Shown piece by piece: positions 9,843 through 21,700 of a stretch of 64,000 bases of DNA (its first letter is position 1; the number at the start of each line of letters is the position of its first letter). The notes under the pieces were generated by a model. The model did no database searches. It was not told where the DNA came from and saw nothing but the letters and a program-made list of their open reading frames with translations. The stretch spans positions 72,949,697 through 73,013,696 of the forward strand of contig JACSVZ010000014.1 of the NCBI GenBank assembly GCA_014706295.1, given 5' to 3'. The position numbers and the translations under genes are program-made. This DNA is from Lycocorax pyrrhopterus obiensis. Taxonomy: Eukaryota > Chordata > Aves > Passeriformes > Paradisaeidae.

Positions 9843-11954
9843 AGGGGCTGCAATGCCTCCTCACAGCTGGGAAATGCTTTGGTAGTCAGGACTTACACCC
9901 ACACAGCAGAGAGCAGGAGCATTACGTTTATTTGAGAAAATCTGGGACGGTCACGGAGAGCATCCTACAGCACACAGGGCACAGAAACACCTTTGGGTCA
10001 AAAACCAAATGCATGAGGTCTCAGCAGACTAAACCTGGGCAGATGTGGTTTATTTTGCCTCAGCTCACATTTCCAGTGGTGGTCACCATCAGTGGAAAGC
10101 CAGACCATGTCAGGATGGCCGGGATGAGTCCTTGGAATGCCCTTGGAGGGGAGGGGAAGGGAGCAGCCCAGGATGTGCCTCGGGCGTCCCTCCCACCTCA
10201 CACCCTTCCCCTGCTCCACCCTTCTCCTGCACAACCACTCGCTGCCCCAAATCCCTCCAAATAAAACCACCCCAGGAGAAACCACACCTGTAACATCAGA
10301 GAACAGACCAGCACAGAGCAGAAATGTGAGAAATGAAATGTAATTCAGAGGACAGCAGAATAATGGTCAAACCCTCTTCACTCACAGAAATCAAACTGCT
10401 CGATTTCTTTCTACCTCTGTTTTTACCATCTGTGAAACCGTCATGATGGTGGCATGAGTTTGTTGCAGACCTGCTTTTCTACAGCACGATATTCAAGATT
10501 AGAATTTATTCCTCCTCAAAGTGAAAATGAAATATTGAAACCTCTTCTTTATGTTGTTGCCAAAACGAAATCTGTGTTTTATAGCCATGTCTAAAAATGG
10601 GTAACTTAAGTTTTCAGACTAATTGGAAACATGAAATTAAGGCACCTTTGAACAACTGTATTTGAAAAAACAGGCAGAGATTTAATCTTTAATGAAAGAC
10701 TTCAGCAGAGACTTTTGCCCCCTCCACCCGGATAGTTTGATGCTGTCCAGATGTTTGCTGTGTGATGGGTGTGTACTTTCTGTCTCTGATGAAGAAACCA
10801 GCCCAGACATCCGTGGGTTCCTTTCTTTTTACAGCTTAAGAGGATTTAAACCTCTTTTTTCCTAGACTGTCTACTCACATTATCATTAGGGATGGGCAAA
10901 TCACAATGGGAGGGAAAGGCTGGCTTGGGTCAGTACTGGAAGTTTTGTTGCCTAGGCAAACTCAGCCAAAACAGTCATGAATTCACAGGGTTTTAGCCTG
11001 CGAGGATATAGTAAATCCATAGCTTTTAATTTCTGGGTTTGAAAAAAAATATTCAGAGATCAACTTTTCTTGTATGATTAGTCTATTTTTATTCTGGATA
11101 AGAACAATAGAGGTAATGTGACAGCAATGACAAAAAATTATTCTCTGGATTCATTACAATTCCATCATTACGTTAAACCCACTGCATGGCTGCATAAATC
11201 AAGCATTTCTATTTGACTGAAGAGAAACAATATTTTTGTCACCAAAACCACCCTGCATATTGGAAATGGTGGAATGATAAGAAAAAACCCAAAACTTTCC
11301 AATTCAGATACTAATTAGCATAGGTAATTGCAGTTTCCCTCTCAGACTGATGGTGGCTTCTGGTTTTGATCAAAACAAAGGAAATAATAACACAAATAAA
11401 AAGGAAAGCCCTGATTTTAAGATAGATTTTTCCTACATTCTGGGTTAGTTATGCAGTACAAAGGAGGTGTCTGGTGTGTACTGGCAAACCCAAGAGGATG
11501 AATAGTGTTAAAGCCACCAAATCATTAGTAATAATCTTATTGTCACTGCTAACACCATCAGCTGTGGTGGTAAGAACCTGCAGAAATTAGTGCAAAACCA
11601 GACAAGCCTTCAAGTCACATTTTTATAATTAAGAAACCATTCATGTGGGAAAGGAGGAAGAGCAAAACAATGAATAAATTACTGGCTTGGCATTTCATAG
11701 AGCCTGTAGAATTCCAGAGTGACTGAATTATCACACACATAAGCAAGATAAGGAAATAAAGCAGAGCAGGGTAGACAAATTTATTCCTGGTGCCACTCAA
11801 CACTCTTGAATACAGGGTTTTATGGAGGATAAGTGCATGCTCTTTGACTGTATTGTGGAACATAAAGACCATCCCCTCCCCTGTATTGATTCCTGTGTTA
11901 TCCCTTCACTGGTGAAGGGGGGAACTGGAGAAAGGATGGGTAATAGCACATTCA
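9843..11954. other. Unique non-coding sequence
   Basis: No gene is recognised. Open frames up to 95-100 codons around 9998-10343 overlap each other on both strands in GC-rich sequence and show no domain. The rest is AT-leaning with no repeat I can name. Confidence 0.5.
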
Positions 11955-12097
11955 TCCAATGGAATGCCCTCATAAGGCTGCTCTCTATTGTATTTGAAAG
12001 CTCTTGGGAACTGAGAGAGGCCCCTCATGAATGGAGAACACCAAATCTTGCACCCATCTCCAAAAGAGACCAGAAGGACTTTCTGGGAAGCTGCAAG
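11955..12097 (+). mobile_element. CR1-type LINE fragment, reverse transcriptase N-terminal part
   Basis: In the frame starting at 11822, the peptide LLSIVFESSW, then [20 protein letters not shown] and a G-x-C-K remnant, follows the order of the CR1/LINE reverse transcriptase segment before and at the first core motif. That segment reads like plsiifekSW, then geVPedWk, a PiFKKG-like block, and the pGNYRP-like motif. The match is strongest over 11969-12097. The match stops at 12097, where a minus-strand CR1 tail begins, as if that CR1 inserted into it. The fragment is degraded and non-functional. Confidence 0.68.
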
Positions 12098-12098
12098 A

Positions 12099-12510
12099 TC
12101 AGAATCATTGAGGATGGAAAAGACTTCAGAGACCATTTAGTCCAACCTGTGCCCGATGCCCACCCTGTCCCCAGCCCAGAGCTCTGAGTGCCACCTCCAG
12201 CCCTCCTTGGACACCTCCAGGGATGGGGACTCCAAACCTCCCTGGGCAGCCCCTGCCAAGGCCTGACCACCCTTTCCATGCAGAAATTCCTGCTGATGTC
12301 CACCCTGCCCCTCCCCTGGCCCAGCCTGAGGCCGTTCCCTCTCCTCCTGTCCCTGTTCCCTGGGAGCAGAGCCCGACCCCCCCCGGCTGCCCCCTCCTGT
12401 CAGGGAGTTGTGCAGAGCCACAAGGTCCCCCCTGAGCCTCCTTTTCTCCAGGCTGAGCCCCTTTCCCAGCTCCCTCAGCCTCTCCTGGGGCTCCAGCCTG
12501 TTCCCCAGGG
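12099..12510 (-). mobile_element. CR1 LINE, 3' fragment (second young subfamily)
   Basis: The tail is at the left (TCAGAATCATTGAGGATGG, then ACCATTTAGTCCAACC), giving minus-strand orientation. The body (CTGAGGCCGTTCCCTCTCCT and onward) is nearly identical to the copy at 54621 and differs from the 2634/8007/56480 group. The right part encodes remnants of the ORF2 C-terminus on the minus strand ([20 protein letters not shown]). The frame is not intact over the whole element. It abuts a plus-strand RT fragment on the left and a plus-strand CR1 tail on the right. Confidence 0.93.
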
Positions 12511-12550
12511 GCTGAGATAAGGAGAAGCCTCTTCCCTGTGGAGGCAGCCC

Positions 12551-12720
12551 CACACTGGAACAGCCTGAAGCATCCACATTACCTCCAGCCTTGGAGGTTT
12601 TCACAACCTGTCTGCCAAAATCCTGGAGAAAGCTCATACAGTGCCAGGGCTGTCACTGCTCTGGGCAGGAGGCTGGCGCAGAAGTCCCTCCCTACCAGAA
12701 GAGTTGGATTCTCTGAGTTT
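12551..12720 (+). mobile_element. Diverged CR1 3' fragment, opposite orientation
   Basis: CACTGGAACAGCCTG, CCTTGGAGGTTTTCA, GCTCTGGGCAGGAGGCTGG and then GTCCCTCCCTACC follow, in order, the CR1 3' part on the plus strand (CACTGGAACAGGCTG-, CTTGGAGGT-, GAGCAGGAGGTTGGAC- and GTCCCTTCCAACC-like blocks). It is much more diverged than its neighbour. It may be the 3' remainder of the same older element as the RT fragment at 11955, with the intervening part deleted, or an independent copy. Confidence 0.5.
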
Positions 12721-12879
12721 TCCAGCCCTCTCCAGAGGATTCCCTTCCCCACAGAGCCGCAGTGTAAGGTCCTGCACCAGCCAGGCTTTCTGTGGAGAAA
12801 CAGGTGTGGCAGAACCTCACCTTCAGTGTATTTCAAGACCTTAGTAAGTGAGCAACAGCTCAGAAGACATTACTAAAAG

Positions 12880-12885
12880 GATCCC
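12880..12885 (+). repeat. Left target-site duplication of the solo LTR (GATCCC)
   Basis: GATCCC immediately precedes the TG that begins the LTR and is repeated exactly after the terminal CA at 13463-13468. Confidence 0.88.
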
Positions 12886-13462
12886 TGTTGGGGTGCTTTG
12901 GACCACTTGGGGTCTGCCCGCTGCCCATCACGCCATGCCTACCCAATGGGCTGACGAGTCAGAGAGCGAAGGGCAGTCCGCGGGTGAGGCCCAGGTCTGA
13001 GCCCATACCCCTTCTCTAGAAGGTTCTGTTAAGTTCAGTTGTGCATTGGTTTGTTCTGTGAATTCCCTCCTCTGTAACTTAGCCATTGGTTCTGTGTCCT
13101 CGGGATCCTCCCCCGGGCTTATCCTCTATTGGTTGTTTGTTCTGTACCACCCCTGTTGAAAGGCTTTGTAACCCTGGCCCGAGGGCCATTCCTCCCCTCT
13201 GCTTTCGGGGGAAATAAACTCTTGGAAGGTTTCACAGAGTGGTCCTCTCCCTTGCCTCTTTCGCCTCTGGGATACCTGAGGGACTCAGACCTCTGGGTCT
13301 CCTCGCATTGGGCACGCCTGCTGATACAGAGCCAGTGCTGCCCGACCACGCGGCCGCCGAGACTCGACACTTTCCAGTGCCTGTCTGCGGGAAGGTCACT
13401 GTTGCCTCTTCAGGGCGGGACAAGTGCCCCCTGAGGCTGACCCCTTTCCCAGGGCAGTGACA
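12886..13462 (+). mobile_element. Solo LTR of an endogenous retrovirus (577 bp)
   Basis: The element begins TGTTGG, ends GTGACA, and is bounded by a perfect 6-bp duplication GATCCC, so its edges are known to the base. A polyadenylation signal AATAAA at 13213-13218 fixes the orientation as plus. Upstream, in the presumed U3, there are CCAAT-box-like sites (CCAAT at 12943; ATTGG at 13045, 13085 and 13128) and TGACGAGTCA near 12951-12960, an AP-1/CRE-like palindrome. CpG content is higher than in the flanks. Six-base duplications are typical of class II (alpha/beta-like, ERVK-type) avian retroviruses, so that assignment is an inference. No gag, pol or env sequence and no second LTR is visible, consistent with LTR-LTR recombination. 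It could still supply promoter or polyadenylation activity. Confidence 0.87.
13213..13218 (+). promoter_or_regulatory. Polyadenylation signal AATAAA in the solo LTR
   Basis: A canonical AATAAA lies about 250 bp before the LTR end and is followed by GT-rich sequence (GGAAGGTTT, GAGTGGTCC). This suits the R region of a retroviral LTR and supports the plus orientation. Confidence 0.65.
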
Positions 13463-13468
13463 GATCCC
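13463..13468 (+). repeat. Right target-site duplication of the solo LTR (GATCCC)
   Basis: Exact copy of the hexamer at 12880-12885, directly after the LTR terminal CA. Confidence 0.88.
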
Positions 13469-13747
13469 AGCTTGGGGTTTTTAATTAACAGCCACTGCAC
13501 AAAAAATGGAAGAGCTGTACCACGCTTCCGTCACTAACCAATTTCTGTCTGAAAGGTGTTGAACACAGGTGAAGTATGGGTTGTCCTGACTGAGCTCTAT
13601 TACAAATAAATAACTTGAAATAGGAAGATTATCCGCTTATATCTATCATCATAATAATACTGGCCATTGAAGAGAACATGGAAAATTATTGAAAAAGGAA
13701 AAATGCTCAATTTCACTGTGAGAGCGAGTGGAACAGGTAATAGAAAA

Positions 13748-13800
13748 GAATGATAGAATTATTAAGACCTCCAAGACCATCTAGTCCAACTTTCAACCAA
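13748..13800 (-). mobile_element. CR1 LINE, short 3' tail fragment
   Basis: GAATGATAGAATTATTAAG followed by ACCTCCAAGACCATCTAG and TCCAACTTT is the reverse complement of a CR1 3' UTR end, minus strand. It is diverged and only about 50 bp long. Confidence 0.75.
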
Positions 13801-16800
13801 AAATGAAGGGGGGCAAATTTAGAGTCATATCCTTTACTGGGCCCAGACATCAGCTAAGATAAGATGTGGAAACACACAGAGCCTCTTTCCCAAGCTCCCG
13901 GTTCCCTGGGGCTCTGTGGAAGCAAACTGACACCAAAAGGTTCCTTTCCAGAGTGTTCTGACCAAATTCCTGCCAAAATCCCCTCCTGGTCACTCGGCCA
14001 CAAGCATCCCCACCGCAGCACCATCGCTGTCCCCTGCAGATGTCCAGGGTCTGTGTGTGTGAGGAACTGGGGGCACAAGAACCCCCGAGCAGCAGCTGGG
14101 CTCTGTTCCCTGCAGGGGAATCCCCAACCAGCTGCTTCCATCCACTTCCCGTTGACAGTGGCCAGGAAAAACAGAGCTGGGGCCAGGATACATTAAAGTG
14201 TTAACTGCAGGCTGTTATCTGTGCTCTGTAGTTGTGAGTGTGATAGAAACTTGGTGCTTTTCCCCCGTTGCTCTGCTGCTCTCCCATGCCATCGTGTACA
14301 TAGCGGATTTCTGTGTTTTAATCTTAAGCGTGTCATTGCTTACTTGCTGTCTTGAAAGTCAGCTGCCGGGGTGGGAAACTAAGACAACCAGATGTTTTGC
14401 TTTTCATGCTGAGGAAGTGAAATTAGAGATCATCTTCCTTAACATTTTTATGGAAGAAAGTTCAGAAATGTAAGGGAGGCTATACTTTTAACCCTGTGCA
14501 GCTTAAGCATCAAATCCAGTAGGTCTAATCACTAGTTAAAAAAAAAAAGTAATTAAGAAAATAGTAAGAATAGACAATGTGGAGGGAGGGGTAAAAAACA
14601 GGAGGAAGAAAATGGAGTAAATATCACCCTTTGTTCCTACTTATGGCTTGTAAGCTAATTATCTCCTTCATGAAGGGCAGGTAAATCTCTGCCACTTAAA
14701 AATTACCAGTTTAAAAGTCCAGCAATGTTTATATTTAGAAGGAATATTTCTACCTCTGGCCTTCATAATCTGATACTTTAAGGCACCCACTGCTAAAGCA
14801 GATGCCCAGCTCTCACTGCAAATTGCCCACATGTTGTGGCTGGCATCCTAAATACATGGAAATGCAAAAGTACCAGTATTTTTCTCGCAGACTTTTTTTT
14901 AAGGCATATCTGAGAGTCTTCAAGAAGGCTGTTGCAATGTCAAGGCAGAGGGGTAGGAGGTTTTAGGCAAGCAGCCTGGAGTGGGAATGTTTCATACATT
15001 GCCAGCTCTTGGCAATCAGTGAAGGAACATTCATGCCACAGCCCTATTCAGCTCCTCGGTGTTATCACAAATGGGAAATTAAATATTTTGTCTCACAACA
15101 CAATACACTGGCTGGCTTACACCCTTACCCCTTTAATTTCATTTGTGCTAGCTGCAAATCTGTTTCTCATTTCACTGCAGCTTCTTTCTCAGCTGTGTCT
15201 CACTTTTTTGTGCGTGTGTTGTAGTGCAAGTGAATTTGTATTTAGAGGTGAGCGCTGGCTCCAACCACAACTCCTAATTTGAGCCCCATTCAACTCTGTA
15301 ACTGCTTGGATTTAAACTTGAGCCCAGATCTAATGTTTTTCAGTCACCTTCTGCCTTTGATACATCACAAATCAAATCCCCGGAGCTGAAAACCTTTGGA
15401 CTGTTTCAGGGTTGAAATATGCATCCATACCAAATCCACAGCTTGAACTCATTTCTTGGGGACAATGGCGAGGTCCAGGCCTGAAGCCTCTCTCATGTTT
15501 CCTATCACTCTTTGCTTATGTCCTAGGCTTTAATTCACCCACCACCTTTGCAGTTGGGCTTTTTCATATCCAGGCCTCCCAGTCCAAGTCCTGCACAGAG
15601 ATGCTCCAAAAAGAAGATCCAAAAGTCACCCTACGTTTGAAAATCGGTGTCAGTTGAACCTCCCACTGAAATGCAAGATTCAGATATTGACCAATGCATC
15701 CACTCATGGCCTGCCCCTAAATCTTCTGGAACAGCTCAGGGAGCAGCACAGGAGAGATCCTGAGCTCCTGGAAAGGGTCATTTTTATGCACAGCAGGAAT
15801 AGCAGCATCCTTACCGAAACTGGGACCAGAACAGGGCAAGCAGAGGGCAGATTTTCCCAACTCCCGATTCACTGCCCACCTGCTCATGGCAGAAAACTTA
15901 AATTTTTCTTCTCCAAAACAGCACAACAATAAGTGTTAAAAAACCCTGTATCAGGAAGAGAATAATCTATGGATTCTTCTGTTTAATTTTTAAACACTTC
16001 ATGCCTCTTTTTCTAAAAAACACAGTGTATTTTCAACCCCAAAATATGTTCCTGCTATTAAAAAAAACCCAAACCATCACCAAAAACATACAAACAAACA
16101 AAAAACCAAAAATTTAAAAAGCTCGTGAGGCTATTTTTCCCCCCTGATGATGCAGTTATGCAACATCAGCCCAAGGAAAAACTGTCAAAGGGAATGACAG
16201 GAAAAAAAAGTTCTTTGGACCCCAGGGAAATGCAGGAAGTTTTAACACCAGATAATGGCATTTCTCATTTTCTTCATTAGAGAAAACATGTTTCCCCTTA
16301 TATTATTTAAAAACCTGATCTTTGCCTAGAAATACATGTTCCCTGAGTAATTGGCCTGAAGTGGTTAAAGCAGTGATGAAGCCATTTCTGCAGCACCTCT
16401 GCTGCTTGGTGCATTGATCTCAGGTTCTCCTTGTCTCTACCTACACAGCACTGTGGAATTTTACTCCCTGAACTCCTCAAAAATGGTTTTAATCAAGGAC
16501 TTTTCTAAAAAGACAGTAAACATGAGTTTCTTGAGGTTTGCATGCAAGTTTATTTACTTACTTTTAAGATCATGGGGGAAATACTGGAATATTTTTAATT
16601 TCTTTTTCTAGTACATGGGAAAGAAGGGAATCTCTACCCCCCCTCCTGTTGTGGGTAGATAGCAAGGAAAGAACTGGAATGATTCCAGGTACCGTCTCTT
16701 GCTAAATATGAATTGCAGTTGTTTTTCAGGCAGCTCTCCTGTGGCACAAGTGCCTGTAAGTTTGAACATAAGATGTCATCACAGAAAATTCCCATTTTCT

Positions 16801-17423
16801 CTGCCCATCATGATGATTTCCTTCACCTAAGCACAGGCTGTTGTACAAGGAGGGGTCTCTGCAGCTAAAAACCATCATGGACAGGAAAACCTGGCTGGAA
16901 CTTTGATGTGTCTCTGCATCTCCTCACGTTTTGATTCTTTTTTGTTTGAAGAGAAGTCTCAGGGTGGGTGTTCTCACCTTTCCACGAGCTAGAATTATTG
17001 TCATGAATCCAGTTTCACTTCTTTTTAGAAAAGAGGTGTCTCCAAAGTACTGCAAGGTGAAATTCAGCAAAAAAAGTGTTTTCCTTTCCCATTTTACTGA
17101 GTTATTTGGGAGTGACAACGATAGATATACAACGTATTATTACTGACTTTGTAATGGGAAAGCTTGGCATGTCTTAGTGTTTTTAATGAACTTCCAATAG
17201 AAGGAAAAGCTGAAAAGCAGGACAAAATGTTTATAAGCTACAGAATGAACTCTGGGATAGCTCAAAACTGATTCTTTCAAAGTGTGTTCTTAAGCCCTCG
17301 AAATGTTACTTAAACTGACAACTGAATGGAGAGCTCCTTGCAGGAGCAATTATCATGCAAAAAGCTTTCTTAAAAACTAAAAACCATCTATTTGAACTGC
17401 TAATCTAGCAATCAACACCAATT
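13801..17423. other. Unique non-coding sequence
   Basis: No gene is recognised. Overlapping frames at 13854-14196 on both strands are shadows of GC-rich sequence. Frames of 70-116 codons at 14932-15932 show no domain or splice context. An A/C-rich tract at 16059-16120 is listed separately. Confidence 0.5.
16059..16120 (+). repeat. A-rich low-complexity tract with CAAA units
   Basis: The plus strand is almost only A and C (AAAACCC, CAAACAAACAAAAAACC). No source gene or SINE body is visible next to it. Confidence 0.75.
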
Positions 17424-17550
17424 CCATAGAATTACAGAGTTTTTAAGATTGGAAAAGACCTCTAATAAGATCTTTGAGTGCACAACTGTTAACCCCAGCG
17501 CTGCTGTGTTCACCAGTAAACTAAGTTGTTTAATGATGAGTATCTAATGA
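17424..17550 (-). mobile_element. CR1 LINE, older 3' tail fragment
   Basis: CCATAGAATTACAGAG, TTAAGATTGGAAAAGACCTC, GTTAACCCCAGCGCTGC and CACCAGTAAACTAA follow in order the reverse complement of a typical CR1 3' UTR. The last part to 17550 is weak. It is clearly more diverged than the 2634/8007 group, so it is an older insertion. Confidence 0.85.
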
Positions 17551-18609
17551 TTTGCTGTAATTTTTTAGCTTTAAAATCCCTGGGAAAGAAGTGTTTGGTG
17601 AGGGACGTCACAAATCTAAGTCGTAAGAGAGGTTGCCTGGTGAAGTTATCAGGGAAAAATATGTAAAACTTCTCAGAAGAGCTAAAAAAAACCCCCAAAC
17701 ACAAGGACAAGATTTTTTTCTGTTCTGGTTTTGTCACACAGAGTGTTGTATTTATGGTACTGACTGTCACAGGATGTCATGGAGACCAAGAGCATGAGCA
17801 GTTTTAGGAGGGATTGGAGGGATTGATGGGGCTAAGTTCATCAGTGGTAATTAGGGTATCTGCTCAAAATAACATTTACACTGCAAATCCGTATTTCATC
17901 TGCAGCAGCCTTTTCACAGAGATATTCCCTGATGCGGGAATGGGAATGGTCACCTCCAGGCAGCTCCAGCAGAGCAGGGAGCCAGGGCAGGACCCTGAGC
18001 TGCTCCCATGGTCCGACATCCCTACCCAGCACCACAGCACTGCCTCCCTTCCCACTGACACTGAAACAGAGGGAAAACCAAGGACACTGTGTTCCTCATC
18101 CCTCTCTGGGGGAGGCTGCCAGGAGCCTGGAACTGGCCAGTGGAAAGGCCACGTGGGTTAATAGTGCACTGCAGTGAGTCCAGCAGGCCTGGGAAGGGGG
18201 TGCCTCTCCGTGGCTTTGCAGGTGCTCCTCAGCTGATCAGGTTCCCAGAGAGCTCCTGTCAGGTGCCACCAGCATGTTCCTATCCTAAAGCTTAGTAAGC
18301 TGATTATCTTTATGGTTTTGGCAGAGATCAAAACCCATCTCTGGTGTCCCAATGGCTCTGTAGGTGCCTGGTGACATCCACACACAGCAAAAGGCAGGGC
18401 TTGGAGCTCTAACCCGGCTCTACCCCAACCTTTCCAGCTGTCCAGCATCAGTTTCCAGCTGAGAGACTTGACCCTGCTTCGGAAAAGGTCCCGCTGTGGT
18501 GTTTGGTGGGGTGGCTCCAGGTGAACCAGCACTAAACCCCTACAGAACCATTTCTGGATGAGCTTTAGCACCATTTCCTAAACTAACTGCACTGTTGTGT
18601 ACCATTTTG
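17551..18609. other. Unique non-coding sequence
   Basis: Nothing recognisable. Overlapping frames of 60-138 codons at 17814-18574 on both strands carry no domain. Confidence 0.5.
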
Positions 18610-18753
18610 GAAAAAAACCCAACCAAACTACAACCAACAACAACCACGACAACAAAATAAAACAAAAAAGCAACAACAACCAAAAAACAAACAAAAAAAA
18701 CACCCAACAAAACAAAAATGAAGTCAAGCCAAAATAACAAACCAAGAAAACCC
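18610..18753 (+). repeat. A/C low-complexity tract (CAA/CAAA-rich)
   Basis: Almost 145 bp in which the plus strand is nearly devoid of G and T, made of irregular CAA, CAAA and CCAA units. The minus-strand frames there (poly-V/F/L peptides) are by-products. Confidence 0.85.
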
Positions 18754-21700
18754 TCACTGTTTCTCCTATCATTTTTTGAAATATGTGTGTATGCATTCTG
18801 TCCTTTCCACAGATTTTAAAATGAAAATGTTTTGCGGGAAGGAGGCTGTTGGGCCCCTAACACTCCAGCCTCAGCTGTGATATATTCCCATCAGCAAACC
18901 TAAACCAAGTTTAGTCCCATAGCACAGGAATCTTGCAAGTCAAACTGTCCAAAATGGTGCAGCTCAGTCCTATGAGACATTGGGTAATTTTACTGATATG
19001 TTTGTGAATAGGAGGTTGCTTCACCATCACTGGCTTTTGTCCCTCTGCAAATAGCTATCCTGAAGCTCCTCATGCAAAAGAACCAGTTTGGCACCAAGAA
19101 TTTGGATGGTTATGCTACCTTCAGGACAAAAAAAACCAATTTCACTATGAAATTTAGCCCTTATACCATTCCATCCACCACAGGCGTAACTGCACTTGAA
19201 AGGCTGTGCTGAGACAATCAAAGAGTTTACAAAAACATTAAATAAATTGCTGATTTACTGCGTATGCTCATTATTGATTGAGGAAGGGAATAATCATGAC
19301 TGTATCAAGAACCAAGATACGTAGGTATAAAAAAATACATTCTTCCTCTTAAACACGTGCCTATAAAATAGTAAATGAAAATTGCTCTTGCAAAATAGGT
19401 GTCATGAGAGGCACCAGGGTCAGTCCTAAAGACTTAAGGAAGACATTCACGTACAGATCAAGAGGAAGAGGGGGATGTGGATTTGAGAGTTTTACCTCTC
19501 CATGCACACTGGTTATAACAATAACCACAGAACAATCAGCTGTAAGAATTGTTGGGAGAGGTTACAAAACAATGACTATTAAACCCCATAAATTGTAAAA
19601 TGTCCAGCAGAATAACTTGGATAGAGCGAATTTATAATAAACACCTACAACCCTGTGCAAATATTTATGGCCAGACCTACAGAATGGCTTTGATAGGAGA
19701 ACATTTGGATCCAAACTGGGTCCTCAGATCCTCCTCGGATCCCATGGATCCCATGGATCCTCCAGTCCCACAGACAATCATTCCTTTTTTTTTTTTAGTA
19801 AAAAGCCACCCAACCACCTAAAGTTCTGGTCTGCAGCAGGAGCACCTCAAGCCTTTCAGGGCTCAGCAGCTCAGGAATTCTCTTATGTCCAACCCCAGCA
19901 AGCCCCTTCAGGCTGGGTGTTCTCTGGGCTCACCTACCACCACAATAAATCAGGTTTTCCCAAAGTTCATGCTGCCTCCGTGGTCTGGACTGAAATTCCT
20001 GCATCTGAGGAGGGCTGTGCCAGCTGAGAGTGAAACCAGCCATATTGCACAGCACATCTGCGCCAGTCTTTATAATCAGATGAAAAATGCCTTAAAAATA
20101 AATGCCGAATTATGAAAAAAACATGGACACCAGGATGTCACAGAACTGTGTCTGTTTAACCCAAATACAGCACAGCAGAGTGTGTAATTCCTTAGAAGAG
20201 GGCCAGAGTACAGCCCTCTCCCTTTCCAGGTTAAACATCTAATTCTGTTCTGACATAAAATGTTTGGAAGACTTCTCAGGATCTTTTCCCTGCAAGCACA
20301 ACTCATGCCAAGCTACCAAACCAAATTAAAGCTGGGGAGCTGTTAGGTACCAGAGGTAAAAGAGGCATTCCCATGAACAGAGTAAGGGCCACAAACATTA
20401 GCAATATGATTTGATTATACAATTCCTCGTTACTGTCAGAGTGACTGAAATTTTCACTGTCAGGCTCCTGAGGCCAATGGAACATCTTCAAATTAACTAC
20501 ATGCAATAGGACCCCAGGTGTAGCATTTAAGAGCCACCAGAAGAAGCTCTAAGCCCCAGACAAAGCTCTAAACCAGATAAATATTACCCAGGCCTAAGCC
20601 CAAACAGTTCACAGTATCAGAACAGGAAGCCCTTAAAGTTTATTGGGACTAACATGGGAGGGAGTGAAAGTAACTCCTCTCTGCATCTGATTAAAGGAAA
20701 AATAAAGCCAAATATTTCCAGAGCTGCAGTTCTAGCAGTAGGCTCTGTCACTCATTTCACCACATCGCAGAATTTAAAATGTATAAAATTCATTATTAAC
20801 CCTAGAGTTCGAGTACTGTTCTGTGTGAAAAGTGAATTAATTTCAAATTCTCTCTGTAGGCAGCACCAGTGATACTGAATAATGTAGCAAATAAAAATGA
20901 TTATTTTATTTCCCCTTTTTTTTTTGAAGAGAAAATTCAAAATTACAGTATTTTAAATCTTTAAATTGTTTTATTCGTACTTTGCTTGCAGTGTTTTTCT
21001 ACAGAAAGGTTCCTTCTTCTTTGTGATTTCCAAGTAATGCACATTAAGACCAACGTTGAGTACCAAAGACACCCTGAACAAGGCCTCTTTTATAATGCAT
21101 TGTTGGGATTTATTATTGTAGTGTTTTGATGGTGCAAAGTTGCTTTAAGGACACAAGTGTTCTTCTTATCATTTTATTGTAGAGCCTCTAAAATGCGACT
21201 TAAGTTGGTTTTATGGTTAAGGAATATGTGCAACCATTGTCTTGCTGCAGATAATGAGACCTGTGAGATTTCTAAGTAAGCCATTAATCTGATGGAAAAC
21301 TGTAGCAAACAGAGAGGCCTGGTTTTGTCAGGGAAGAAAGGAAAAAAATGTTCACATTTACATGTTCAGATATTACAGTAAAGGTTTACATGTCATGGAG
21401 AGATTGTTACCACTCCATGATTTAAATGCTGAAATAATTAACTTGTCTGACTTAAAAAAAAAAAAATTACAAAGGAATTCAAAGGAAACTAGCCAGAGGC
21501 AATTATTGTATTAGCAGTAATATCCTCCTTTGAAAATAGAAAACCTGCTTTTAAATGTCGTGTGGGCTATGGATTTTCTTCTGATGTCAACAGAAGAAAG
21601 GCAACTTTCTTTCTGGCTCTTTGAAGAGGCACGGTTCATCACTGTCTGATCTGACACGTAGTCATTATGCCTTTTCCTGGAGTCAGCTCCATGGGAGGTG

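Noticed and set aside
19737..19760. Tandem GGATCCCAT units as a possible binding-site array
   Set aside because: Fewer than three units and no further support. Recorded only as a short repeat.
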